A stretch of 34,999 nucleotides of DNA from an uncultured Duncaniella sp. GTDB lineage: Bacteria > Bacteroidota > Bacteroidia > Bacteroidales > Muribaculaceae. Both the position numbers and the translations under genes were made by a program. Below, piece after piece: positions 6,741 through 14,747 of the stretch. The notes under the pieces were generated by a model that saw only the letters and a list, made by a program, of their open reading frames with translations, was not told where the DNA came from and ran no database searches. The DNA lies in the NCBI RefSeq assembly GCF_910577345.1, contig NZ_CAJTMT010000034.1, forward strand, positions 1-34,999. Reading direction: 5' to 3'. Every line of letters begins with the position of its first letter. The stretch's first letter is position 1.

Positions 6741-8216
6741 TTATTTTATCAATGTAATGCCATTTGTCCAATCATAGCGGAAGTCTATCCATTCTGTCTC
6801 TATATAATTTCCTCGAGAGGTAATATAAATCCTAAGTTTAAATGAATTTGTTCCTACTGTCCATGTATCAAAATTCCATTTATCAGTCCAATTATAATCC
6901 CACTCACTTAACTCGTTTTTATATATATAAGATGGGGTCTCCCCTTTTCCGCTATAGTAAAACTCCGGTTCGTTTTTAAATATGGAAGTACTGCCATAAA
7001 AATATTTGACATCTTTCCATTCTAATTTTAAAGCAGGATATATAATGCCTCCAGATACCACAGGATCAAAATAAGGAGAGAATAAATTATAGACACTTAA
7101 AACTTTTATTCCAGGATTTCCTGTGGTAAATTCACCCTTAAAGAAATCAGCATCGACGTATGAATCAGCGTTTTTATTTCCATACGAGAATACCAAATCA
7201 CCATGGTCATTGGAATTTTTATATTTATAGAAAGTTTTATAGTAATAAGTAGTATTTGGTTCAAGATTGTCAAATTCTACACGGAAATTCTTTTCTGTTG
7301 CATAAACGCATCTCTCAAAATTATCCAATGAAAGATTAGATGGATTCTTTGATAAAATAATACCCCACTCACCTTTTTCCTTAAAGTGGTCAGACGCACA
7401 ATATATGCCTCCGCCAACCACAGCTGAGGTACCGAATACCTCTGTAGCTGTACGCTCTGTGCGGACTGATATAGCATATTTTATCGGGTCATAAGTGACA
7501 ATCTTGACTTTGGTAGCATATTGTGTAAAGCAATAAATTATATCGTTTGTCTCCTCGTTTTCCGTGCGACATAAATCCAACTTATCAAGGATAGATTCTA
7601 CATTCTCATAATAGTAGAACGGAGAGATCTTATCAAGATTTTTCTTTAAAGTGCGCAATTGAGATGTAGTATAACCATCTCCAGCTTCAAGAATAGCATC
7701 AAGGGCTTTCACTACCTTATGAACCTTATCATCTCTGTTGACAAAAGAAATAGTTGTGAACTTGCTCGATGAACCACTCTTTGAAACACCTTGAATCTGA
7801 ACCGGTATACTGTCCACATACTCTATTCCATCCGCAGAACTTTTTGAGAGTACTATGACACTATCGCCTACATTATCAAAATAATAAGTTCTGTCAGGAA
7901 AGCTTAATGATGTCGGGATACATGAGGTATCATCAGATGTAATCGCACAATCAAAATCATCCTCCGGATTCATAATCTGCATGTATAAGCTACTTTCACC
8001 GGCAGATGGATTTTTAGTCACAATAAAACCGTCCTTATCAAAGACAATACCTTCATCCCATTCTCCAATATTTTTCGTAATCTTGATGAGACCATCTTTA
8101 AGCACATTCTCAACTTTCATATCATCCGAATCATTGTCTGAATCACATGATTGAAATGAAAGAGAAGTCAAAGGCAGAACTATAAAAAGGCATAGAAATC
8201 TAAAAAGCAACTTCAT
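6741..8216 (-). CDS. Large Bacteroidales lipoprotein, unknown function
   Basis: This 491-aa protein has a lipoprotein signal peptide: basic start, hydrophobic core (FLCLFIVLPLTSLSF) and a QSC lipobox with the modified Cys near residue 24, followed by an acidic Asp/Ser run (CDSDNDSDD) like that of surface-exposed Bacteroidota lipoproteins. The segment RVEFDNLEPNTTYYYKTFYKYKN (about 314-336) has the pattern of a fibronectin-III-like or Ig-like beta strand. No catalytic motif is apparent. It is the last gene of a minus-strand operon behind DUF4160 and DUF2442, 28 bp after the latter. GC is much lower than in flanking housekeeping genes, suggesting an acquired island. Function unknown. Confidence 0.8.
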   Translation of the reverse strand: MKLLFRFLCLFIVLPLTSLSFQSCDSDNDSDDMKVENVLKDGLIKITKNIGEWDEGIVFDKDGFIVTKNPSAGESSLYMQIMNPEDDFDCAITSDDTSCIPTSLSFPDRTYYFDNVGDSVIVLSKSSADGIEYVDSIPVQIQGVSKSGSSSKFTTISFVNRDDKVHKVVKALDAILEAGDGYTTSQLRTLKKNLDKISPFYYYENVESILDKLDLCRTENEETNDIIYCFTQYATKVKIVTYDPIKYAISVRTERTATEVFGTSAVVGGGIYCASDHFKEKGEWGIILSKNPSNLSLDNFERCVYATEKNFRVEFDNLEPNTTYYYKTFYKYKNSNDHGDLVFSYGNKNADSYVDADFFKGEFTTGNPGIKVLSVYNLFSPYFDPVVSGGIIYPALKLEWKDVKYFYGSTSIFKNEPEFYYSGKGETPSYIYKNELSEWDYNWTDKWNFDTWTVGTNSFKLRIYITSRGNYIETEWIDFRYDWTNGITLIK

Positions 8217-8244
8217 GATGTAATTTTGATTGGTTTATAATTAT

Positions 8245-8460
8245 TTATTCTTTGAAGAAGCCGTCAAATGAGAGGTCTTCGTCAATTTCTGGCCAATGTA
8301 TACCGAAATGAGAGAGTGTATAGTTCTCACGCTGCTTCAATGAAGATGATTGGAAGCGCGAATAATCTGAAAAACGCTCACAGGCCTTACGGCCATCTGT
8401 TGTTTCAATCCAAATTTCCGCAGGCGTAAGCCATACACGAGATATGTCTGTCCGATTCAT
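8245..8460 (-). CDS. DUF2442 domain protein, putative antitoxin
   Basis: This 71-aa protein has the DUF2442 layout: an N-terminal beta segment (VWLTPAEIWIETTDGRKACERFSDYSRF), a short helix, and the C-terminal consensus GIHWPEIDEDLSFDGFF (variant of G-x-x-I-x-W-P-x-x-D-x-D-L). Its start overlaps the DUF4160 stop by 4 bp (8457-8460), so the two are translationally coupled. DUF4160-DUF2442 pairs have been predicted to be toxin-antitoxin modules; the assignment of which partner is toxin is inferred from such predictions. Confidence 0.8.
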   Translation of the reverse strand: MNRTDISRVWLTPAEIWIETTDGRKACERFSDYSRFQSSSLKQRENYTLSHFGIHWPEIDEDLSFDGFFKE

Positions 8461-8699
8461 GATTTCTTATTCTTAAAATATTCATTCCATCGTTCTATTA
8501 TAATACTTTCATTCTCTTCAATTAGAGATTCTATCATACGCAATTCATTTCTTTTGAATCCAAAATTTTCAATAAGTTCAAGAGGCATAACGTTAAATTT
8601 AGCCTCTGAATCACCTTTACCCACATGAATGTGTACAGGTTCGTGATCATTTGACCAAAAGAAAAATCTATAACCAAAAAGAATAAAAAGTGTAGGCAT
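8457..8699 (-). CDS. DUF4160 domain protein, putative toxin
   Basis: This 80-aa protein matches DUF4160: an N-terminal P-T-L-F-I-L-F-G-Y-R-F-F-F-W-S-N-D-H-E-P-V-H-I-H-V block (residues 2-26) with the conserved H-x-P-x-H-I-H-V histidines, then EAKFNVMPLELIENFGF and a C-terminal helix (IIIERWNEYFKNKKS). The first gene of the minus-strand operon, it has a well-formed promoter 17 nt upstream. It overlaps DUF2442 by 4 bp. The biochemical activity of DUF4160 is not established as far as I know; the histidine cluster could bind metal or be catalytic. Confidence 0.82.
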   Translation of the reverse strand: MPTLFILFGYRFFFWSNDHEPVHIHVGKGDSEAKFNVMPLELIENFGFKRNELRMIESLIEENESIIIERWNEYFKNKKS

Positions 8700-8716
8700 A
8701 AAATATAGGTTTTCTG

Positions 8717-8747
8717 CAAAGTTATAGATTTATGGCTAATTATCAAA
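8717..8747 (-). promoter_or_regulatory. Promoter of the DUF4160-DUF2442-lipoprotein operon
   Basis: On the minus strand TTTG (8747-8744) and TAACTTTG (8724-8717) are separated by 19 bp. The DUF4160 ATG lies 17 nt downstream of the -7 box. Confidence 0.75.
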
Positions 8748-8756
8748 TAATTGGAA

Positions 8757-8808
8757 ATAAAAACAGTTCCCATCAGCAATTTAGGATGCTGATGGGAACT
8801 GTTTTTTG
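8757..8808. terminator. Terminator downstream of leuS
   Basis: A perfect 17-bp stem (arms 8762-8778 and 8787-8803) encloses an 8-nt loop and is flanked by A5 on one side and T6 on the other, so it can act in both directions. It separates leuS transcription (-) from the promoter of the next minus-strand operon. Confidence 0.8.
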
Positions 8809-9050
8809 GTTGTCAGTTGTGGGTTGTGAGGTTTCAGTTGTGAGTTTTGAGGTTTCAGTATTTGGTTAGATATTGGGGGGTATTTGGCATACGCGCTACA
8901 GCGCGTCCCTACAAAGGCATAGTATTAAAGTTGGCGGAATCAGTAAGCCAGTAAGCGGAGTATTATCTATACTCTATACTTTAACCTCTATACTAAATCT
9001 ATAATCTATACTCTATACTTTAACCTCTATACTATAAACCACTAAACCAA
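8808..9050. repeat. Repeat cluster between leuS and the terminator
   Basis: The gap holds three repeat types and no gene: a GTTGTGAG/GTTTTGAG array at about 8808-8872 (complement of the 7-bp repeat family), one copy of the dispersed GC-rich hairpin at 8887-8912, and a 39-bp-period tandem duplication starting at 8967 and 9006, whose first 29 bp (beginning CTATACTCTATACTTTAACC) are identical. Confidence 0.75.
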
Positions 9051-9053
9051 GGC

Positions 9054-11828
9054 TCACCCTACGACGATATTGACAATCTTGTTGGGGACGACGATGATTT
9101 TCTTGACTGACTTACCTTCGAGCCACTTGGCTGAGGATTCGTGGGAAAGGGCCAATTTCTCGACTTCGTCCTTGGGCATATCGGCAGGTACCTGAATGGT
9201 GAAGCGGGCCTTACCGTTGAAGGAAACGGCATAATTGGCGGTGTTCTCCTTAAGGTACTCCTCATTCCACTCGGGCCACTTGGCATCGTTGACAGTGGTG
9301 TCGTGACCGAGAGCGGTGTGCCAAAGCTCTTCAGCAACGTGAGGAGCGAAGGGTGCGAGGACAATCACGAGGGGTTCGAGCACCTCACGGCTGTGGCATT
9401 TGAGCGATGAAAGCTCGTTGACACAAATCATGAAGGCAGCGACCGAAGTGTTGTAAGAGAATGTCTCGATGTCGCCTGTGACCTTCTTGATGAGCTTGTG
9501 GACAGCCTTAAGAGCCTCTGCAGAGGGCTTGGAATCGTCGACGAGACACTGGTCACCCTTATAGTAAAGACCCCAGAGCTTCTTGATGAAGCGGTTCACA
9601 CCGTCGATACCGTTGGTGTCCCAAGGCTTGCTCTGCTCAATCGGGCCGAGGAACATCTCGTAGAGGCGGAGTGTGTCGGCACCGTAGCGCTCCACAATAT
9701 CATCGGGATTGACGACATTGAACATCGACTTCGACATCTTCTCGACAGCCCAACCGCAGACATACTTGCCATCTTCAAGGATGAATTCTGCATCCTTGAA
9801 CTCCGGACGCCATGCGCGGAAGGCATCGAGGTCGAGGACATCGTTGCTTACGCGGTTAACGTCGACACGGATGGGAGTGGTGTCATACCGGTCTTTAAGA
9901 CCGAGAGAAACGAAGGTGTTGGTGTCCTTGATACGGTAGACGAAGTTGGTGCGACCCTGAATCATGCCCTGGTTGATGAGCTTCTTGAAAGGCTCCGGCT
10001 CAACGACATAACCGAGGTCATAGAGGAACTTGTTCCAGAAACGTGAGTAGATGAGGTGGCCGGTGGCATGTTCGGTACCGCCGATATAAAGGTCAACGTT
10101 GCGCCAGTATTCGTCTGCTTCCTTCGATACGAGAGCCTCGTTGTTGTCGGGATCCATGTAGCGGAGATAGTAGGCCGACGAGCCTGCGAAACCGGGCATG
10201 GTGTTAAGCTCGATGGGATAGCCTTCGGGAGTGACCCAGTTCTTGGCACGTCCCAGCGGGGGTTCGCCTGTCTCGGTGGGGAGATACTTGTCGACTTCGG
10301 GGAGAAGGAGGGGGAGGGATGACTCGTCCATGAGGTGGGGGATACCATCCTTATAATATACGGGGAAAGGCTCGCCCCAGTAGCGCTGACGGCTGAAGAT
10401 GGCGTCGCGCAGACGGTAGTTGACCTTTACCTTACCGATACCCTTCTCGGCGATATATTTCTTGGTGGCGGCGATAGCCTCGGGAACTTCAAGACCATTG
10501 AGCGAGAAGTCGGCCGATGCGGAATTAATCATCTTGCCGCTCTTGGCCTCGAAGCACTCCTCAGACACATCGCAACCCTCGATGAGAGGAACGATGGGGA
10601 GGTCGAAGTGGCGGGCGAAGGCGTAGTCACGGCTATCGTGGGCAGGAACAGCCATGATGGCACCGGTTCCGTAGCCTGCGAGCACATAGTCGCTGATCCA
10701 GATGGGAATTTCCTTGCCGGTAAGGGGATTGACAGCATAGCTTCCGGTGAACACACCCGACACTTTCTTGTCGATCATGCGCTCACGTTCGGTCTTGTGC
10801 TTGATGCTTTCGAGATATTCGTCGACGGCCTTGCGCTGCTCGGGAGTGGTCACCTTGTCGACATATTCGCTCTCGGGAGCCATCACCATGAAGGTGACAC
10901 CGAAGACGGTGTCGGCGCGGGTGGTGAATATCTCGAGTTCGATGTCGGAACCAACGATGGGGAAGCGCATTTCCGCACCCTCAGAGCGACCGATCCAGTT
11001 GCGCTGGGTCTCTTTGAGCGAGTCGGTCCAGTCGAGGTCATTGAGACCGTCGAGAAGACGCTGTGCGTAGGCCGAAACGCGGAGACACCACTGATACATC
11101 AGCTTCTGCTCCACTGGATAGCCGCCACGGATTGAAAGACCCTCGCTCACCTCATCATTGGCAAGCACGGTGCCGAGCTGAGGACACCAGTTCACCATAG
11201 TGTTGCCGAGATAGGCGATGCGATAGTTCATGAGGGTGTCGCTCTTCTCCTTCTCCGACATGGCCTTCCACTCATCAGCTGTGAAGTCGAGTTCCTCAGA
11301 GCAAGCGGCGTGGACACCCTTCGAACCTTCCTTCTCGAAGTCCTCGACGAGCTTGGAGATTGGCTGAGCCTTGTCAAGCTCAGTGTCGTAGTAGCTCTCC
11401 ACCATCTTCATGAAGGCCCACTGTGTCCACTTGTAGAACTTGGGGTCGCATGTGCGCACCTCACGGTCCCAGTCATAGCAGAAACCGATGCGGTCGAGCT
11501 GCTGACGGTAGCGGGCGATGTTGTCGGTAGTGGTCTTCTCGGGATGCTGTCCGGTCTGGATGGCATACTGCTCGGCGGGGAGACCGTAGGCATCGTAGCC
11601 CATGGGGTGAAGGACGTTGAATCCACGCAGACGTTTGTAACGCGAGTAAATATCGGACGCGATGTAGCCTAAGGGGTGACCGACATGCAGACCCGCACCC
11701 GAGGGATAGGGGAACATGTCGAGCACATAGAATTTAGGACGCGTCGTGTCGAGGGCGGTCTTGTAGACCTTGTTGTCACGCCAGTAGTTCTGCCAGCGTG
11801 ATTCGATGTCTTTATGATTATATTCCAT
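9054..11828 (-). CDS. leuS: Leucyl-tRNA synthetase
   Basis: This 924-aa class I aminoacyl-tRNA synthetase charges tRNA-Leu. The N-terminus (MEYNHKDIESRWQNYW) is typical of bacterial LeuRS. The HIGH motif appears as HVGHPLGY (near residues 47-54), the CP1 editing domain spans roughly 230-440 with the conserved TRADTVFGVTFMV start, and the KMSKS loop appears as KMSKSMFN near residue 695. The C-terminus ends in KIVNIVVG. Codon use is balanced. No clear TAnnTTTG box is seen upstream. Its gap to nadA holds two opposed copies of the dispersed hairpin repeat. Confidence 0.97.
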   Translation of the reverse strand: MEYNHKDIESRWQNYWRDNKVYKTALDTTRPKFYVLDMFPYPSGAGLHVGHPLGYIASDIYSRYKRLRGFNVLHPMGYDAYGLPAEQYAIQTGQHPEKTTTDNIARYRQQLDRIGFCYDWDREVRTCDPKFYKWTQWAFMKMVESYYDTELDKAQPISKLVEDFEKEGSKGVHAACSEELDFTADEWKAMSEKEKSDTLMNYRIAYLGNTMVNWCPQLGTVLANDEVSEGLSIRGGYPVEQKLMYQWCLRVSAYAQRLLDGLNDLDWTDSLKETQRNWIGRSEGAEMRFPIVGSDIELEIFTTRADTVFGVTFMVMAPESEYVDKVTTPEQRKAVDEYLESIKHKTERERMIDKKVSGVFTGSYAVNPLTGKEIPIWISDYVLAGYGTGAIMAVPAHDSRDYAFARHFDLPIVPLIEGCDVSEECFEAKSGKMINSASADFSLNGLEVPEAIAATKKYIAEKGIGKVKVNYRLRDAIFSRQRYWGEPFPVYYKDGIPHLMDESSLPLLLPEVDKYLPTETGEPPLGRAKNWVTPEGYPIELNTMPGFAGSSAYYLRYMDPDNNEALVSKEADEYWRNVDLYIGGTEHATGHLIYSRFWNKFLYDLGYVVEPEPFKKLINQGMIQGRTNFVYRIKDTNTFVSLGLKDRYDTTPIRVDVNRVSNDVLDLDAFRAWRPEFKDAEFILEDGKYVCGWAVEKMSKSMFNVVNPDDIVERYGADTLRLYEMFLGPIEQSKPWDTNGIDGVNRFIKKLWGLYYKGDQCLVDDSKPSAEALKAVHKLIKKVTGDIETFSYNTSVAAFMICVNELSSLKCHSREVLEPLVIVLAPFAPHVAEELWHTALGHDTTVNDAKWPEWNEEYLKENTANYAVSFNGKARFTIQVPADMPKDEVEKLALSHESSAKWLEGKSVKKIIVVPNKIVNIVVG

Positions 11829-12024
11829 GATTTCAGTTGGGGGTTGTCACGCGGATGCGTTATTGAACATTTGTAGGGACGCGCTGTAGCGCGTATGCCA
11901 AATTGAATTGGTTTATTTATGAATTTTCAGTTTTGAGTTCAGGGCGTTTTTTGTTTGTCAACCCATTTAAGGGATTACCACTTTCATCGGGCATACGCGC
12001 TACAGCGCGTCCCTACAAAACCTA
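11829..12024. repeat. leuS-nadA gap with two opposed copies of the GC-rich hairpin repeat
   Basis: The 26-bp repeat (core ACGCGCTACAGCGCGT) is present on the minus strand at 11873-11898 and on the plus strand at 11991-12016, so the two copies form a 144-bp inverted pair. A short TTTTCAGTTTTGAGTTCA stretch at 11922-11940 resembles the 7-bp arrays. Confidence 0.8.
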
Positions 12025-12990
12025 TTAGCTAAGCTTCAACATTCTCTCGATGGGGCGGCGGGCATCGTCGATGATTGCTTCGTCGACGTGGACTTCCGGC
12101 ATCTCATAGCGGAGAGTGTTGTAAAGTTTTTCGAGTGTGTTGAGCTTCATGAACGAGCAATCGTTGCAGGCGCATGTCGAGTCGTTGGGAGGAGCGGGAA
12201 TGAATTTTTTCTCCGGACAGCGACGACGCATCTCATGAAGAATTCCGCTCTCGGTGGCAACGATAAATTCATCGGCATCAGCCTCCACGGCGTATTCGAG
12301 AAGCACGGCTGTCGAACCGATTTTGTCGGCCACAAGACGGATGGGTTTCGGGCACTCGGGATGGACGAGAACCTTGGCCTCGGGATGCTCCTTTTTCAGT
12401 TCTAAAATCTTCTCGAGAGAGAACTGTTCGTGGACGTGGCAGGCACCGTCCCAGAGGAGCATTTCGCGACCCGTCTGCGAGTTGATGTAATTGCCCAAAT
12501 TGCGGTCCGGACCGAAGATGATTTTCTCGTCGGCGGGGAGCGACGAAACAACCTTCATCGCGTTGCCGGAAGTGACCACAATGTCGGTGTGGGCCTTGAC
12601 CGCAGCGGAGGTGTTGACGTAGCTGATGACGGTGTGATCCGGATGCTTTTCGACAAAGGTTTTGAACTCGTCGGCAGGGCAACTGTCGGCCAGCGAGCAG
12701 CCGGCGTTGAGGTCGGGGACGAGCACCTTTTTTCCGGGGCAGAGAACCTTCACGGTCTCACCCATGAAGTGGACTCCACACATCACGATTATGTCATTGT
12801 CGAGGGTCTCGGCAATCCGTGCGAGAGCGAGGGAATCACCGACGAAATCCGCGAGGTCCTGAATCTCGCCGACGGTGTAGTAGTGCGCGAGTATGGCTGC
12901 GTTCTTTTCCTCCTTGAGTTTTTTGATTTCAACAGCGAGGTCCAGACCGGCCTCTACCGGGACATCGACGAACCCTTTTTCAACATTCAT
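12025..12990 (-). CDS. nadA: Quinolinate synthase A
   Basis: NadA is a [4Fe-4S] enzyme that condenses iminoaspartate with dihydroxyacetone phosphate to quinolinate in NAD synthesis. The 321-aa protein shows the repeated NadA fold: AILAHYYTVGEIQDLADFVGDS (about 34-55), VMCGVHFMGE (about 89-98), NAGCSLADSCP (about 115-125), VHPECPKPI and the C-terminal STCACNDCSFMKLNTLEKLY. Cysteines in MCGV, HPEC and the C-terminal CACNDC segment are the expected cluster ligands. nadB and nadC are not in this window. The 5' end contains a TTTTCAACA 9-mer (12977-12985), part of the candidate origin cluster. Confidence 0.95.
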   Translation of the reverse strand: MNVEKGFVDVPVEAGLDLAVEIKKLKEEKNAAILAHYYTVGEIQDLADFVGDSLALARIAETLDNDIIVMCGVHFMGETVKVLCPGKKVLVPDLNAGCSLADSCPADEFKTFVEKHPDHTVISYVNTSAAVKAHTDIVVTSGNAMKVVSSLPADEKIIFGPDRNLGNYINSQTGREMLLWDGACHVHEQFSLEKILELKKEHPEAKVLVHPECPKPIRLVADKIGSTAVLLEYAVEADADEFIVATESGILHEMRRRCPEKKFIPAPPNDSTCACNDCSFMKLNTLEKLYNTLRYEMPEVHVDEAIIDDARRPIERMLKLS

Positions 12991-13431
12991 TTATTTTATG
13001 TTTTTATTTTGTGGAAAAAATTTTTTTCAAAAAGCTCAATAAGTAGAAGTATATTGGATGTTAATAAGTGAAATAACTTTTCAGCCCTTTTCTTGCATTT
13101 TCGGGTTATTGATGTCGGGTTAACATTTTCATCATAGTTATTGACATATTAAGTGCCATGAATTCGACCACTTACTGATGTTATTAACATTGTGTTAATA
13201 AAGTGCAAAGTTAAAAACTTTTCATGTTATTTCCAACCGTTTTATGTTGAAAAGGGTATTGAAAACCGTTTGAGAGATTTATGATAACTTATTTTGAGGA
13301 AAGGGACTAAGTCATATAAACCGCAGGTGTTGAGATATGCAAGTCTAATCTTTAAAAAGTCATTGAAATCTTATTGACAGTTTTCAACATAGTTTTCAAC
13401 AGTGTTAATAACTCTGTCCGGATGTTGAAAT
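12977..13431. other. Candidate replication origin (DnaA-box-like cluster)
   Basis: This AT-rich, gene-free stretch contains many 9-mers fitting TTWTNNACA on either strand. TGTGGAAAA at 13010-13018 is an exact complement of the DnaA-box variant TTTTCCACA. TTATTGACA occurs at 13138 and 13371; TTATTAACA at 13181 with its complement at 13193 and 13403; TTTTCAACA at 12977, 13381 and 13393 with its complement at 13245; a one-off copy lies at 13423. Four of them are packed in 13371-13411. A/T-only runs (13014-13027) could serve as an unwinding element. The + strand is C-rich over 1-6600 and G-rich over 14750-19300, the expected direction for an origin. Whether DnaA binds here is inference. Confidence 0.45.
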
Positions 13432-13500
13432 CAAGCTTTCCCGAGAGGCTTGACACGGAGCTTTCCGGCGCGCTTCTCGGCGTTGGCCAGACGGCGTCGG

Positions 13501-14397
13501 TCACGTCGGGTGAGGGCGGGACGGAGGGGGAATACGCCCGCTGATGAGGCTTGTCCGAACGGGAGATTTTTCTGCGGATTTCAGCTCTTCATCAGCTCCG
13601 GATTTCTGTATGTGAAAAGGGTGCTCCACCTCTTCGTCAACATTGATTGCCGACCTGCGCGAAGGGCAAATTTTCGTGGAGATCGAAGCGGTTTCCGGGG
13701 TGGAATTTTTGAGGGAAGACAGGGTTGTGGAGGTAGAGATTTTTGTGGTTTCGGATGAGGTTTCCGGTGAGTTTTCCGGGGTAGAATTTTGGTGAGAAGA
13801 CAGGGTTGCAGAGGTAGAGATTTTTGTGGTTTCGGATGAGGTTTCCGGTGTGCTTTTCGGGGTGGAATTTTGGTGGGAAGATATGGTTGCTACATGGGCG
13901 ATTTTACCCTGTCCCGATGAGGCTCGGGGAGCAGTTTTCGAGGTGGAATCCGATGCTGAAAAAGTTGTGGCGGAAGGGGGGATTTTTGCGGATTCGGAGT
14001 GGTGGTCGGAGCGGGATTCCGGGAGGTTTTCAATAGCGGTTCCACGGCGTTTTTCCGCCCTCTCCCTGGCACGTTCGGAGCGCGTGAGGGCACGGTCGAT
14101 TTCGGGTAGAATGACTGCAAAAATGAGCTGGATTTCCTTGGGCTGCGATGGGAGATGAATTTTGTGTGTCCGGAGGTAGGTGTCGATCAGATCCATTGTC
14201 TGACGAGTGAATTTCTCGCTCTCCGGGAGGAGCAGTGACGTGACGATTACCCGCTCCAGAATGTCGGCATAAAACTTCTTGGAGACGGGGAGAGACGATG
14301 ATTTCCGTGGGCCGGCAAATTTAAGGCAGATATTGTCGAAGGTTGAATCGGCTTTGCGTCGGGATGTCTTTGAGGCTGGAGAGAGGATTGAAGTCAT
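13501..14397 (-). CDS. Unknown protein with C-terminal 27-residue repeats
   Basis: This 298-aa protein is not assigned to a family. Residues 1-118 look like a globular alpha-helical domain (KADSTFDNICLKFAG, FYADILERVIVTSLLLPESEKF, IQLIFAVILPEIDRALTRSER) ending in an Arg-rich helix (SERARERAEKRR). The rest is Ser/Thr/Pro-rich and disordered, with a 27-aa unit (around SSHQNSTPENSPETSSETTK) repeated two and a partial times, encoded by an 81-bp tandem repeat. It is basic overall. The upstream region has a -7-like box inside a long palindrome, suggesting self-regulation. It lies beside the candidate origin; a DNA-binding role would be a guess. Confidence 0.65.
   Translation of the reverse strand: MTSILSPASKTSRRKADSTFDNICLKFAGPRKSSSLPVSKKFYADILERVIVTSLLLPESEKFTRQTMDLIDTYLRTHKIHLPSQPKEIQLIFAVILPEIDRALTRSERARERAEKRRGTAIENLPESRSDHHSESAKIPPSATTFSASDSTSKTAPRASSGQGKIAHVATISSHQNSTPKSTPETSSETTKISTSATLSSHQNSTPENSPETSSETTKISTSTTLSSLKNSTPETASISTKICPSRRSAINVDEEVEHPFHIQKSGADEELKSAEKSPVRTSLISGRIPPPSRPHPT
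13697..13890. repeat. 81-bp tandem repeat inside a coding region
   Basis: Units begin with GGGGT at 13697, 13778 and 13859; two are complete and the third is partial. The period is a multiple of three, so copy-number change would keep the reading frame. Confidence 0.85.
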
Positions 14398-14400
14398 GGT

Positions 14401-14440
14401 TGCGTAATTAATTTTGTTTCTGCAACAAAATTAATACGCA
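14401..14440 (-). promoter_or_regulatory. Palindromic operator overlapping a -7 box
   Basis: Arms TGCGTAATTAATTTTGT (14401-14417) and its complement (14425-14440) pair over 16 bp with one bulged A and a 7-nt loop. The minus-strand TAATTTTG box (14433-14426) lies within one arm, 28 nt before the ATG at 14397. A matching -33 TTTG is not evident. A repressor binding this site would block the promoter. Confidence 0.55.
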
Positions 14441-14545
14441 AAATCCCGTAAAAGGTGCGATAATGCAAATAATACTCCATCCGGAATGTATTTTCGGGAA
14501 TGTGTTGGCATGGAAGGGTACATAATGACAAAATGGAAGCTATTT

Positions 14546-14723
14546 GCAGGAAGGGTACATAAGGACAAAAGGTCAGAAGGGACATAAGTTTTTTTATTTT
14601 ATTTTAACGGCTGATTAGCTGATTGCGACAAAAAAAAGCGTTGCAATTCAATTAAAAAGCAGAATCGAAAAAATAAAAAACTTATGTCCCTTCTGACCTT
14701 TTGTCCTTATGTACCCTTCCTGC
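14546..14723. repeat. Long inverted-repeat element, copy P2
   Basis: Perfect 43-bp arms (14546-14588 and 14681-14723) extend further as complementary T-rich and A-rich runs. The ends read GGAAGGGTACATAAGGACA. It starts 25 bp past the phosphatase stop codon and so could terminate that transcript. A half copy (GGAAGGGTACATAATGAC) lies just outside at 14512-14529. The gap 14441-14511 shows nothing else. Confidence 0.85.
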
Positions 14724-14747
14724 TAACACGAAAGGGTATTGAGGATT

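Noticed and set aside
9141..11672. Long antisense frames across leuS
   Set aside because: They are typical mirror frames of a GC-rich gene; the leuS motifs on the minus strand are decisive.
13371..13411. CRISPR-like array
   Set aside because: The repeats are 9 bp, spaced by 1-3 bp and in both orientations; there are no spacers of constant length and no cas genes.
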